A stretch of 64,000 bases of DNA from contig NC_064616.1 of assembly GCF_023898315.1 (NCBI RefSeq), forward strand, positions 701,993,389 through 702,057,388. Direction: 5' to 3'. Under the pieces are notes generated by a model. The model saw only the letters and a program-made list of their open reading frames with translations, was not told the origin of the DNA and ran no database searches. Shown here in pieces: positions 1 to 11,820 of this stretch (the first letter of the stretch is position 1; every line of letters starts with the position of its first letter). This stretch comes from Schistocerca nitens (taxonomy: Eukaryota > Arthropoda > Insecta > Orthoptera > Acrididae). A program made the position numbers and the translations under genes.

Positions 1-373
1 GCTTCCCTGGCCGGCTCGCTCTCCGGATCTTTCGCCGATAGAAAACATGTGGTCCATGGTTGCTCAACGAGTGACCCAGATTACATCCCCAGCTGCCACA
101 CCAGATGATCTTTGGCAACGTGTCGAAGCTGCTTGGGCTGCTGTACCCCAGGAACACATCCAACGTCTCTTAGACTCAATGCCGAGTCGTGTGGCAGCGG
201 TGATCTCCAACAATGGCGGCTACTCTGGCTACTGATTCTGGCAGGAACCACATGTCACAGACGTCTGTAAACGTAATCATTTGATACTTGGTCAACATGT
301 TATCTACAAAATAAATTTTGTTGTGCTACCTCTTGTCTTTCTTGGTGTTGCATTTACGGTGGCCAGCAGTGTA
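1..373 (+). mobile_element. Tc1-like DNA transposon, 3' end (cut by window edge)
   Basis: The right end carries a terminal repeat running into TGGCCAGCAGTGTA, which matches the ends of the elements at 14853-16264 and 44997-46662 (CACTACTGGCC type) with scattered differences. It ends at a TA dinucleotide, as expected for Tc1/mariner. The 5' part lies outside the window, so age and completeness cannot be judged. Confidence 0.85.
2..235 (+). CDS. Tc1 transposase, C-terminal fragment
   Basis: The reading frame is open from the first base and gives LPWPARSPDLSPIENMWSMV, the third catalytic block of a DDE transposase with the final Glu in SPIENMW. It continues through a Tc1-type tail ending GGYSGY and a stop at 233-235. 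The same ending, GGCSGY, closes the transposase at 15089-16129. The fold is RNase H-like and would cut and join transposon ends at TA sites. The first two catalytic Asp residues lie off the window, so function cannot be judged. Confidence 0.85.
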   Translation, partial: LPWPARSPDLSPIENMWSMVAQRVTQITSPAATPDDLWQRVEAAWAAVPQEHIQRLLDSMPSRVAAVISNNGGYSGY

Positions 374-2428
374 CTTTCACATTCCTGTTGCATTATTTTA
401 GGTGTTTAACAGTGAGTTTTATGTCAGTTATCTTCGAACATATAATATTATTCACTTTGAAGCTGTCGTATAATGTTCGTGAATCACACAAACTTTTAAA
501 ATTAATATTTTTCTGTTATTTTGCTCCAGAACAATGCATTGACCACCAATGTAAACTTGTCATTCATAAAACCTAAGCGCAGAGTTGGGGAGCCCAAGAT
601 TGCTCAAAAACGGCGGGGTTAGGGATTACCTTCTCGTCACAGTGACGGCGCACTCTCTGGACTGGCTGTTCAACGCACGGCTCCCACCACGAGCCGCATT
701 TTAGCTTCGCTTCAGCAGCATCTGAATTCTGAATAACGCTCCTCTGCTCCTGTCTCCATCCCTTCGATTTAGGCCGCAGATAATCACGGGAGATGAAGCG
801 TTACAATGCAGTTATACAGCGCCGATGATGTCTCATCACCTGGCGAGGGCGCACCAGAGTGCGGTTCAATTACAGTGGAAGCCCCTTTCATCGATCAGCC
901 GAGTGACTGCAATTTTTGCGCTGCGGCACATACCTCGCGTGGTTGCGCCGCCGCAATCACTGCCTCCGGCGTGTAATAGTTTTTGTGGGCGATCTCGCGT
1001 AAAATAACTCTTGAGAAATTTTTAAGCGCTGTCAGAGGAGTTAATCACGTGACAGAGCTATAAAATTGGTATTATACACAGGCTTCTATGAATCGAACCG
1101 AGCTATAAAATTAGTACATTAGCTTTTCTATTTATCGACATTTAATGTACCATACTCGCTGAAGTATCTACGAGTATAGCTCTGGCTCGAATGCTCGAAG
1201 GAAATTGAAAGGATCTCCATTAGCCGTTGAAGAATCCATTCAACAATGAAGTTATTTAGAGAAACTATAGAAACACAAATCAAGACGATGGCACCAGATG
1301 AATTTTAGTCCAGCTGGTAGATAGTAATATCACATTGCTTGGAAAGATAAATTTTGCACTGCGAGAAATCGAGTAACAAAGACCATTACACTGAATTTTG
1401 CTGTGACTGACGCAATGAGACGAAAAAATGATCTTATTGACAGTGGTTACTCATTAACTCTTTTATTTATTTGGCAAGATAACACGTAAATATTTGAGGT
1501 ACGCTACAAAACAAAGTGATGAGATAAGATGAGAATAAACAGATACAAGTTTAACAAAGGGCTTTCTAAGCTTACTGTTGACTGACACGTATGCTAAATA
1601 TTAAACAATGGGTTTGGGTAATCTAAAGCAAAAAAAGACGAACAATGTAACAATACTAACGATTTGCATTGGTGGTGTGTCACAAAGATAAACATCCAAA
1701 CACGTGTTTAACAAACATACCTGAAATGTGTAAAATTTTACAAGGTATTTTGACAAAGATAGTTGTCCTGGCACCATTAATATCTTCGAACAGTCCTCAA
1801 CACGGAGAAATCAGGTAGTAGATATGGAGACTATCAGGTAACTAGCGAAGGGCATTCAGATGCAGTCAAGACATGTCTTGAGCTTCAGCGATCTCTACCT
1901 CAATAACATTTATTTTGTAGACGACGCACTTCCAATCCTATCTGCCATCATACTGGCTGCGAGTGCTAAGCTCTGCCTGATTTCTGTTTAAGGTATACGA
2001 TTATGTACAAGTGAGACAGGAGTGATTATCATTATTTAATTACATCACATTATTTTCATATAGTACTTTAGTTTGTAAAAAAGATTTTTCAGACACTGGG
2101 ACGAGAAGTTTTCTAATCTAGAAGAATAGCTTCCATGTGTCGTTGAGAGAAGAGTTCTACATTTATGGAAAACAAATCTTAGCTGTCTGAAGAAGTAGTC
2201 TTAATGTTTGGAAAACAATTTCGTTCTCTGGAAAAATACATTTCATTTAGTTTACAAGAATTGTGTCGTGTTCAGGATGAAAAGCTAATTCCTTGAAACA
2301 ATAATGAAAGTTCACTATAGTAAAGACACAGTTGGCCATGGCAGCAGCAGCATCAGCAGCAGCCGCCGCCAGCGTGCGCCATACGGTCGGGCCGGGCGTC
2401 TGACAAGGGGACCTGTGATATTAGCTAT
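374..2428. other. No recognised gene; CpG-containing patch and short CAG run
   Basis: No protein or RNA family was recognised. Bases ~640-1000 are visibly richer in CpG than the surrounding AT-rich DNA, about 19 CpGs in the last 160 bases. This could be an unmethylated single-copy or regulatory patch, but nothing more specific supports that. A short imperfect CAG/CAGCAT run lies at ~2340-2370. Confidence 0.4.
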
Positions 2429-2578
2429 GTGACAGAATTAATGAGGGAAGGTCCTTAGACGATAAAGGATGAATAAGGTGACAGAGTCAATAAGGCAATG
2501 TCCTTAGGAAGTAAAGCTGCACGTGTTGTCACAGAATTAATGAAGCAAGGTCTTTAGACAATAACCGTGAATTAACGA
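2429..2578 (+). repeat. Degenerate tandem repeat, three units of 49-50 bp
   Basis: Three successive blocks share the pattern GACAGAATTAATGA - GGTCCTTAGAC - ATAA. The ACAGA anchors lie at about 2432, 2481 and 2531, giving periods of 49 and 50 bp. The copies differ from each other, so the array is old. It is AT-rich and has no conserved reading frame. Confidence 0.65.
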
Positions 2579-3374
2579 GAAACAGTCACGGACAGACGCA
2601 GTCAGAGTTACATGCTGGCACCGCTGGGAATACGTTAGTTATCTGCAAGGCTCTGGTGGTCTTTGATTTTATGCGAGTGTTTCATTAACTAAACAGAATG
2701 ATGATAAACAGGCACTGTCTCTGTGTAGGGACTTGGCTACTAATGTGGAGGCACCTCAGCTACAGAGGTAATTTCTACAATTATGATCAGAAAAAAACTT
2801 TTAAGTTTATTGTATCTCTTGAGTTGATTATTCTCCTCATCATCCTTCCGTCCAATATATCCGCCTCAGGGAATTTAAGTCAGTCAATTAAGTCTCCCTC
2901 TCACCTCGGCCTACTGACAGAATACCCTTTAGCAAGAACATCTATCGCTCAATCTGTTCAGAAGCCAATTATCGGGACGCGACAACAGTCATTAGATTTA
3001 AAAAAAATTTTCTTTTTCATCTTTGTAAGATGATACTTTCTTATTCATCCAGGAGACAAATACTTAGCTTTTGGAAGCAGGGCCAAGACGAAGAAGAGAA
3101 CATTTTTTGGAAGACGCCGTTCAATTTTCGATATCAAAATTAAAAAAAATATATTAACTTATGTCAAAACAACTCTTTTCTCACAATAGTACATTGCTTC
3201 CCCTCAGGAACGACGTTCATTTTCGGACGACTTCCTTTTCAGCAACATGACGGTACATATGGAGAAATTCTGTGAGGAAATTTTGCAAACAAATAGCTTG
3301 GACTTAAGAACACAAACATTACGCCATACTACACACACATCAGCTTTACGTACCTACTCAACAGATAATGTAAG
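2579..3374. other. No recognised feature
   Basis: AT-rich sequence. The open frame at 2698-3033 has no recognisable domain and is not supported as a gene. Confidence 0.4.
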
Positions 3375-3500
3375 ATACAGCCACACGAGTTCGATTCTTG
3401 GAAGGGTGCGAGATTTTCCCCGCCCAGGGAATGGGTGTTGTGATGTCTTTAGGTTAGTATCATCATAACTGACATTCCACTGTTGAGATGGCCGTATAGA
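3375..3500 (+). repeat. Degraded tRNA-derived SINE fragment
   Basis: A B-box-like GAGTTCGATTCTTGG is followed by GATTTTCCCCGCCCAGGGAATGGGTGTTGTG. This order matches the post-tRNA segment of the SINE at 19894-20153 read on the opposite strand. The A box is not recognisable and no target duplication was found, so this is an old fragment with uncertain ends. Confidence 0.45.
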
Positions 3501-3810
3501 CACGTAAAAAGAATCTCACTCGACACGAGGAAAGGGCGCCGAGGAAGGAAACCCTTTCCGTTAAGGAAGCTCAATCTACACCCTACCGAGATCTCTCAGC
3601 CAACGGTGACATGCGACTCGTCCTCGTCTTTAATGTCTGGTCAACTTCTCATAGCACGTTGCTCACCTACAGAACGCGCCATCCGATTCATTGTTGTTGA
3701 ATACAGGAATGATAAAGTAACAACAGAACATCATCATCATTCTTGGAACATCTCTACCAAATCTTTGATAGAGCAACAGTCTTACTGATCGCTATGAAAC
3801 CATATTCAGT

Positions 3811-4766
3811 TACACTCGTGCGCCAAAATTAAGGACGGAAAGCAACTTCCACATGATGTCTAACAGCCAGGTAACATATCTAGATGAACCTTGGACCATA
3901 CATAGAAAGAACTGGTACAGTATAGTACAGAAAATAACTAAAGGAAATTCGCAATGAAACGAACAGAAATGGCACTTTTATCCAAAGACAGTAACTTCTC
4001 TGCAGTAACTGCGATTCATGTTGGTCCCCTGGACAGTACAGAAGGCGGAACTTGGTTCTAAACAGCGTGTGTGGTTACCAGGGACGGCAGCGCATGCTCC
4101 TCAACGTGCTCCCATGCTGAGCACAAGGTTGGTACAGAATCCTTGTGTAGGGCGGCCAACGCTATTGTCACATTATACTCTTACCAACTTTGTGGTAAGC
4201 ATGGGAGCACATTTCAGAGCATGCACTGCCGTCCGTGATGATAACAAACCCTATTAAGAACAACGGTGGTGGTGGTTAGTGTTTATCGTCCCGTCGACAA
4301 CGAGGTCATTAGAGACGGAGCGCAAGCTCGGGTTAGGGAAGGATTGGGAAGGAAATCGGCCGTGCCCTTTCAAAGGAACCATCCCGGCATTTGCCTGAAA
4401 CGATTTAGGGAAATCACGGAAAACCTAAATCAGGATGGCCGGAGACGGGATTGAACCGTCGTCCTCCCGAATGCGAGTCCAGTGTGCTAACCACTGCGCC
4501 ACCTCGCTCGGTATATTAAGAACAACGTTCCGCCGTTTGTAATACCCAGGGGACCATCATGAATCCGCGGTGACTTTAGCGTAATTATTGCCTTTTATTC
4601 AAAGTGTCATTTCTGTTCGCCTCATTGAGTTTTTCTTTCAGTCACCTTATCTACTATACTATAGCAGTTCTTTGTATGTATAACCCAAGTTTCATGGAGG
4701 TACGTTACCTGGCAGTGACCATCATGTGAAAATTACTTTCGTCTTTAAGCTTTGCAAACCAGTGTA
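3811..4766. mobile_element. Foldback MITE with TA-flanked long inverted repeats
   Basis: The two halves are reverse complements over almost their whole length. The ends are TACACTCGTGCGCC on the left and its counterpart closing ...AGTGTA on the right. Inner blocks also pair, for example CATGATG/CCAGGTAAC near the ends and GGCGGAAC and GGGAGCAC further in. TA at both ends fits a Tc1/mariner target site. No transposase is encoded. Removing the SINE at 4266-4512 leaves about 695 bp of nearly perfect foldback structure. It is probably a non-autonomous derivative moved by a Tc1/mariner transposase supplied elsewhere. Confidence 0.8.
4266..4512 (-). repeat. tRNA-derived SINE (type III) inside the MITE
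   Basis: On the minus strand the right end reads as a tRNA-like head with A box GTGGCGCAGTGGTTAGCAC and B box GGTTCAATCCC. It is flanked by a 14 bp target duplication, TATTAAGAACAACG, at 4252-4265 and 4513-4526, so it inserted after the MITE. A diverged relative lies at 24244-24482. Confidence 0.9.
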
Positions 4767-7253
4767 TTTAACTATCATAAAGTATACCTTTTATTGTATA
4801 GTTCTGTAGTGTACTTCAGCAAGGGATAATGACATTCTGTATCAAAATCAGGATGTGGCAAAGTGTCATGTGTTGATCTCGATCATCCTAGTATTGATGC
4901 GCAATCCACAGAGCGGTAAAAACAAAACTCGCCTGATAAATGTTTATAGGCCTGATAGGAAATACGTTACCCCAGTTAATGAACAGGAAAATTGCTGTTT
5001 ACATAAGATAATGTAATTTACCGCTGCTGACGTCGATGCAGCACTGTGTTCGATTTATCACACGATGAGACACTAGTATAAGCTCTTCTTGAAAGATGGC
5101 AGCAATAGCGTTTTAATACTTTTTCTGTAGCACCACGCATGAATTTTCAGCTTGACTACAGGAAGAGAGATCCTGAACGTTAAGAGATTTAGTAGCTCTT
5201 CCTGACTGTTTTCTTCATCCAGAACAAGCCGTGGAATAGTGTCATCATTGCACCTCCGGTGAGTGCTATTGCTCCACCGTCCTAAAAAAGTCAATAACAT
5301 TGCTATTTCTATTCATTTTTTAGATTATAATACTGAAAACACTTTCGGCCAATTACGTTTTGGCTCAGCTTTTCTGGTACGTATGGGTAAATCATGCAAA
5401 TTTTTAATTCAGTGTCTCCATGTTGGTCAAACATTGTTGTTCTCACATGGGTTTCACAGTGCCGTCCGGATTCTACGCCAGTTAAGTAATTAAAATACCA
5501 ATAATCTATACCTGGTGAAAACTTAAGAATATCGGTAGATTTTCTGCGAAGCCAACCGTATTTAATAGCACCATAACTCTAGCCAGGATCGTCAGATTGT
5601 TCACAAAGACAGCCACAATACGACAGTTCTGCAGAGTCTCAAATGTAACTTATCGAATAATAAAAAGAATCATATCTGGCTGCTCTTCGCGCCAGTGTTA
5701 TCTTCAAAAAATTAAGCAGAGGCTTATGAAATCGTACACTATAGCTAATTGTTACGAACAAGATTTCGACAAAAAAAATTATTTCCTTTTTTTTCGGCAA
5801 CTAGATTTTTATCCGAAATAGGTCGATCAATAAGAACATCCTCTGTCTCGTACCAATGTTTTTAACGTCCATCTACTGAGTACGCAGAACACAAATCCGT
5901 GGCAGAAGTCAAATCTATATCGCCACTTATATATACCGCGTCGTACGTTATTATTTTGAACGGCATCACATTAATATAGACACGTGGCCTGTGTCACACG
6001 CAGTGTGCCTGGATGTTCATTCGGCGAACGGCGCACAGGGAGCCAGCTGACGGAACAACAAAAATTCTGCATATAAAAACTGCGCGTCGGGTCTTTAAAA
6101 AAGCAAACAAAAGCTACAGATATTTTGTGACACTGAAATATGTGGTTGAGACGTGCACTTACAACACGGTTCCTCGAAGCGGTGCATGAATAGGCAGCGG
6201 TTATGTTGCGTTGGCGCCTTGCTGTGCGCACTCTCTTGTTCTATTGTACAGCCGCGAGCGTGCGCAGCTAACGGCTTAAAATGATGCCTGCTCCGCTACC
6301 ACGGCGCTGAGTCGACACGCGGGTCGTTACAGCGTTGCTAAAGCTGTGTAAAAGCACCCCATTAATAAGAGCCTTTATCACCGCTGCCGAAAAGGCTCAT
6401 CTGTCAGTTTTAATTATTAATACTGTTAAAGCAGACGTACGCGTGTAAAACTGGTCGCTTACTTCAAAGAACATGAGCAGTTATCTAATGTTACGTACCT
6501 CCCGTCTGAGAAAATGTCATAAAATGGCTGAGCTGTAAAACAACCACGGTATATGTCTTGACGCAACGTAAGTTAAGAAAAGGAAGTTAACAGTTAAACA
6601 CCCTTTTCATACATATACCAAACCAGAAATTACTCCCGCCTCCAACAGATATCACACTAATGACGTCTAATACCGACTCAGGGTTTGATAATGGGCTCAG
6701 TCTCGCGAGAAAGAGAGTACATAGGACTACTGGTATCCCACATCTAAGTGAATGCACTCACTAATCATTAGATCCCATAGAGCTACCAAATAGTGAGGAT
6801 ACTGACACCTAGTCTTCATCCCTATACCAAATAATCACAAATACTTTCTGTTACATTAAAATCATGTGATTCAGAGTGCCAGTCGAGGTGCTATAGTGTA
6901 TCTCAGTCTTCATCAAAGCATGAGTGTATGCATGTCGACCTGTGAATATGGCTGTTGACATCTTGGAAGATGGCCTGAATTAGCACCCTCCACAAACGCC
7001 TCTTTAGACCATTGCTTCACTCAGCAGCTGGAGTCATTTGAAAAGAGGTAAAACTGTGAACTGGCAGATCACATTACGTGTCTCAAGTAAAGTACTACCC
7101 AGTTTCTTTGTTTTTGGCCCAGTCAAGATGTACAGGTTTATGTGGCGATGTGAACAATAGCCTTTTGTGAGATACCTGAATACGCATGTCCATTACATGG
7201 AGCACCTTACACAATGTTCGTAGTCTTACTCGACATTTAATCTTTTATATATA
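4767..7253. other. No recognised gene; second CpG-containing patch
   Basis: No family was recognised in any frame. Bases ~5990-6340 are relatively CpG-rich and contain CATATAAAAAC at about 6070, a TATA-like string. Without a linked open frame or RNA this cannot be called a promoter. Confidence 0.35.
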
Positions 7254-7255
7254 TA

Positions 7256-8529
7256 CGAGGTGCATTCAAGTTCTAAGGCCTCCGATTTTTTTTCTCCGCA
7301 CTGGAAAGAGAGAGAAACATGCGCATTGTTTTAAGATGAGGCCGCGTTCATTGTCAATACGTCCCAGAGATGGCAGCACCGTACGGCAGATGGAATTTTA
7401 TCGCCAGCGGCGAGAATGAGAACTGTTTTAAATACTTTTCTGAATTTGCGTGGTGTGAAACCAATTGAAATTCATCGATAGTTGAAGGAGACATGTGGTG
7501 ATGGAGTTAAGGATGTGTCGAAAGTGCGGTCGTGGGTGCGACAGTTTAATGAAGGTAGAACATCGTGTGACAACAAACTGAAACAACCTCAGGCTCGCAC
7601 AAGCCGGTCTGACGTCATGATCGAGAAAGTGGAGAGAATTGTTTTGGGGGATCGCCGAATGACTGTTGAATAGATCGCCTCCAGAGTTGGCATTTCTGTG
7701 GGTTCTGTGCACACAATCCTGCATGACGACCTGAAAATGCGAAAAGTGTCATCCAGGTGGGTGCCACGAATGCTGACGGACGACCACATGGCTGCCCGTG
7801 TGGCATGTTGCCAAGCAATGTTGACGCGCAACGACAGCATGAATGGGACTTTCTTTTCGTCGGTTGTGACAATGGATGAGACGTGGATGCCATTTTTCAA
7901 TCCAGAAACAAAGCGCCAGTCAGCTCAATGCCAGCACACAGATTCACCGCCACCAAAAAAATTTCGGGTAACCGCGAGTGCTGAAAAAATGATGGTGTCC
8001 ATGTTCTGGGACAGCGAGGGGGTAATCCTTACCCATTGCGTTCCAAAGGGCACTACAGTAACAGGTGCATCCTTCGAAAATGTTTTGAAGAACAAATTCC
8101 TTCCTGCACTGCAACAAAAACGTCCGGGAAGGGCTGCGCGTGTGCTGTTTCACCAAGACAACGCACCCGCACATCGAGCTAACGTTACGCAACAGTTTCT
8201 TCGTGATAACAACTTTGAAGTGATTCCTCATGCTCCCTACTCACCTGACCTGGCTCCTAGTGACTTTTGGCTTTTTCCAACAATGAAAGACACTCTCCGT
8301 GGCCGCACATTCACCAGCCGTGCTGCTATTGCCTCAGCGATTTTCCAGTGGTCAAAACAGACTCCTAAAGAAGACTTCGCCGCTGCCATGGTGTCATGGC
8401 GTCAGCGTTGTGAAAAATGTGTACGTCTGCAGGGCGATTACGTCGATAAGTAATGTCAGTTTCATCGATTTTGGGTGAGTAGTTCATTAGAAAAAAAAAT
8501 CGGAGGCCTTAGAACTTGAATGCACATTG
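7256..8529 (+). mobile_element. mariner DNA transposon, full length
   Basis: Terminal inverted repeats of about 38 bp (core GTGCATTCAAGTTCTAAGG) are flanked by TA at 7254-7255 and 8530-8531. The 1.27 kb length and single transposase frame are standard for mariner. The right flank is the dispersed repeat at 8532-8830, so it may have inserted into or beside that repeat. Confidence 0.95.
7416..8453 (+). pseudogene. mariner transposase with two nonsense codons
   Basis: From the ATG at 7416 the frame covers 345 codons, the canonical mariner length, and begins MRTVLNTFLNLRGVKPIEIH. An N-terminal helix-turn-helix region (residues ~1-110) is followed by the catalytic domain. Catalytic blocks are TMDETW, FHQDNAPAH and YSPDLAPSDFW. 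Counting from the second Asp to the last gives 34 residues, the DD34D signature. The tail GDYVDK is typical. TAG codons at 7479-7481 and 7671-7673 interrupt the frame, so this copy cannot make a full enzyme, although the catalytic residues remain. With no frameshift seen, it looks fairly young. Confidence 0.95.
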
Positions 8530-8531
8530 TA

Positions 8532-8830
8532 AAGCAGAGTGTATGTATGTTTGTCTTGGATCTCCTCCCAAACCCCTGGATCGGTTTCAACCAAATTTAG
8601 CACAGAAACAGCAGGTCTCACTAGTATCAGCAACTTCCACGTTCCAATAGGAGTGGAGTTACGGCCAAAAACGTGTTTTATTCTAGCCCCTGGTGTATAG
8701 GTTGCCCTGCACAACAGACAGATTGTGTGGCAACAGTAGTGGCCTGTTTACCACCCTACTTTGCAGTGTGGCCCACACATTAGAGCTACACAATACTTTT
8801 TCAGCTCATTCTATATAGACTGGACAGAGA
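8532..8830. repeat. Unnamed dispersed repeat, copy 1
   Basis: This segment aligns by eye with 13797-14060. Shared blocks include CCCCTGGATCGGTTT, ACCAAATTT, CACAGAAACAGCAGG and CCCCTGGTGTATAGG. Both copies are followed within a few hundred bases by purine-rich DNA. No coding capacity was recognised and the class is unknown. Confidence 0.7.
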
Positions 8831-8850
8831 GAGTGAAGGAGCTGCGAAAG

Positions 8851-9038
8851 ATGGTTCAAATGGCTCTGAGCACTATGGGACTTAACATCTGTGGTAATCA
8901 GTCCCCTAGAACTTAGAACTACTTAACCTAAGGACAGCACACACATCCATGCCCGAGGCAGTATTCGAACCTGTGACCGTAGCGGTCACGCGGTTCCAGA
9001 CTGAAGCGCCTAGAACCGCACGGCCACACCGGCCGGCT
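8851..9038 (-). repeat. tRNA-derived SINE (type A)
   Basis: The minus strand reads tRNA-like head, B box GGTTCGAATAC, then the shared SINE body (CCTTAGG, TAAGTAGTTCTAAG, GTCCCATAGTGCTCAGAGCC). It is flanked by an 11 bp target duplication, AGCTGCGAAAG, at 8840-8850 and 9039-9049. Confidence 0.95.
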
Positions 9039-9040
9039 AG

Positions 9041-9215
9041 CTGCGAAAGGGGGAGAAGGAGATGGACTGGGAGAAGGGAGAGAATGATGTGGTTGGTAAT
9101 GGGGAAAAAGGGGGATAGACAGAGGCTGGGGAACCGGTCTCAGAGAGAGGGGGAAACGGTGCTGTACAATGAGGGCGTTGGGAGAAGTAGATGAACTGAG
9201 AAAGGGAGTATAGGA
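9041..9215. repeat. Purine-rich low-complexity tract
   Basis: GGGGAGAAGGAGA-type purine runs make up most of the segment. The same arrangement follows the second copy of the dispersed repeat (14270-14720), so this tract may belong to that repeat. Confidence 0.7.
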
Positions 9216-9877
9216 GGTGTGTGTAATACACAGGTCGAATGTGTCCATGGACAAAGCCATCCCCAACTGTCTATCGACCGCAATGATATGGGTAAAGGTG
9301 TGACGTTTCCAGCCCCTGCATTACAGCTTGTCCAATAAGGCGGATAAGTTCCATCAACAACGAGGGGCATCCATTAATACATTCGGTACACCGCCACATC
9401 TGGCATCATACATTGTGTATGGTTGTGCAGTACTATTCACTCCACAGTAATCCAATGCCTCTGTGTTGCAAGAAACGTAAGAAATATTGAGTTCTTTACA
9501 ATTATTACGCACGCCAACGCTGTTCAATACATGCAATACCATTGTGTTATCCGCCACAGGCGAGCATGACACTGCATCACTTACTTCAAGAGGGACAACC
9601 ACAACTCCTACTCAGCATCTAAACATGGCACCACTACAATAGATATACCCAGAAGGTAAAGCCACATGCTTTATTTCATAACTTCACGTCTCTTGCAAGT
9701 AAGAAAATGCGGAAAGGAAAATGGATGGCAATCGAGCAATTAAGCCTGAATGCCATGTGGCGTAAAGGCACCCACAGACAGGAGACATCCAAGAAAGAGA
9801 ATTATGACTGGCTTTAATGAATACTACAGCTTCCAGAACTGGAGCCTAAGGCCGCTAATACTGCACAATAACGTGAA
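9216..9877. other. No recognised feature upstream of the Helitron relic
   Basis: No domain was recognised. An 82-codon minus-strand frame (9354-9602) has no motif I can name. The segment could be the 5' part of the Helitron that follows. Confidence 0.35.
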
Positions 9878-11055
9878 ATGCGGATGCACGCCATGATGGA
9901 TGCAGTCACACAAGCACGCAATTTACATCACACCTTATCAATGGAAGCCATCCATTACGATCCTCGTAAAAATTACTCAGAGCACGAATTCACTAAAATT
10001 TGTGGAACTACATGCAGTTTGTGGGACAAATATATTTCCAGCAAAACCAGGAATCAGAAAATAAAACTTGGTCGGTTGCTACAGAGCTTCTTATCTACAC
10101 ATCAAGTATTACATTAGAGTCGACAAATTTCCTGCACAACATTAGAGAGTACAACACTTGCTTTCAGGTGACATCTTTCAGCGCAACATCAGTTTGTGAG
10201 AACTTTAATTTGCCAACAACATTTACTGTACAGGTGCAGCTTTACCACAAAGTGGGTTTACTGCTGCCACCAAATGACCACCAAGCATATACGCCAAAAA
10301 ATACTTGCAGTTATAGTTCATGGGCAACGACGAGCTACGATTACAATGTTGTCATATGTGCAGGCTGACAGCCAACACGTGAACACAAATGGAGCTTCAG
10401 TGCACCGCGCCGGCCGCTGTGGCCGAACGGATCTAGGCGCTTCAGTCCGAAACCGCGCTACTGCTACGGTCGCAGGTTCGAATCGTGCCTCGGGCATGGA
10501 TGTGTGTGATGTCCTTAGGTTAATTAGGTTTAAGTAGTTCTAAGTGTAGGGGACTGATGACCTCAGATTTTAAGTCCCATAGTGCTTAGAGCCATTTGAG
10601 CCATTTTTCAGTGTACCACAAGAATTTATTTGGCGGTGACAATCGCAACTAACAGCACTAACCGCCGTGAAATCGTTCTAAAGTGCCTTTGAAATACTCA
10701 ATGTCGCATTTCTGGAACTCATAGATGGTACAGCATTTTAAAATATACAGTGATGTTCCCTCCTAGTGTGGACAGATGCCGCTTTAATATTACACAGGTT
10801 GTACCATCAACTGATCAGACAAAAAGTGAAAAAGTATCAGCTATGGAGTTTTATGTGCACCACACAATGGTACAAGAGAACAAGCAGAAGCACAAGTACA
10901 TACTAAACCGTCGGTAACTGTTCCATCAGTTCATGGTTGACATATATGCAAAAATCGAGAACGATTCGTTACTGTGGGGTTCATTTGTCATCTCACATGG
11001 ACAGTTCTACGTACACTACATGCTCCAGGATGAGCCCACTGCACTGTATGAGTAA
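9878..11055 (+). pseudogene. Helitron helicase-like protein, N-terminal relic
   Basis: The frame at ~10000-10368 reads FLHNIREYNTCFQVTSFSA, then PTTFTVQVQLYHKVGLLLPP. This matches the Helitron helicase-like N domain pattern (IREYN, FTS, YxxxGxLLP). After the SINE at 10407-10606 the relic continues at ~10750-11050 with ITQVVPS, EKVSAMEFYVHHTMVQENKQ and LFHQFMVDIYAKIE, the block that normally follows in Helitron Rep/helicase proteins. A stop separates NRR from LFHQF, and the SINE disrupts the order. The Rep catalytic centre and helicase motifs are not visible. The relic ends at the AAAT microsatellite. Confidence 0.75.
10407..10606 (+). repeat. tRNA-derived SINE (type A) inside the Helitron relic
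   Basis: A GGCCGCTGTGGCCGAACGG head with B box GGTTCGAATCG precedes the SINE body and ends GAGCCATTT. The flanking duplication TTCAGTGYACC lies at 10396-10406 and 10607-10617, with one mismatch. Confidence 0.92.
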
Positions 11056-11061
11056 GTCCTA

Positions 11062-11105
<44 letters not shown>

Positions 11106-11131
11106 AAATAAAAAATAAATAAATAAAAAAA
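11062..11131. repeat. (AAAT)n microsatellite
   Basis: About 15 AAAT repeats with a few interruptions. The minus-strand frame over it (FIYLF repeats) is a by-product of the repeat. Confidence 0.95.
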
Positions 11132-11820
11132 TCATTACAATCTTTTGTACTGCATTTTATTGCCCAAAGTTTTGAAGATGTACCTACATGTATCCTACTT
11201 CTATGGCGATTAAATCTTTCATTAATTCCTAATGCCTTCACTGCATTCTACAGTCCAGTGGCTGTGACACAGAGAATAGAGGGTGAGTCACCTAACATTA
11301 CCGCTGGATATATTTCGTAAACCACATCAAATATTGACGAATCGATTCCACAGACCGAACGTGAGGAGAGGGGCTAGTGTAATTGGTTAATACAAACCAT
11401 AAAAAAATGCACGGAAGTATGTTTTTTAACACAAACCTACGTTTTTTTTAAATGGAACCCCGTTAGTTTTGTTAGCACATCTGAACATATAAAAAAATAC
11501 GTAATCAGTGCCGTTTGTTGCATTGTAAAATGTTAATTACATCCGGAGATATTGTAACCTAAAGTTGACGCTTGAGTACCACTCCTCCGCTGTTCGATCG
11601 TGTGTATCGGAGAGCACCGAATTACGTAGGGATCCAAAGGGAACGGTGATTGACCTTAGGTACAGAAGAGACTGGAACAGCACATTACGTCCACATGCTA
11701 ACACCATTTTATTGGTCTTTTTCACTGACGTACATGTACATTACCATGAGGGGTGAGGTACACGTACACACGTGGTTTCCGTTTTCAATTACGGAGTGGA
11801 ATAGAGTGTGTCCCGACATG

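Noticed and set aside
11059-11241. Minus-strand frame with FIYLF repeats
   Set aside because: It is produced by the AAAT microsatellite.
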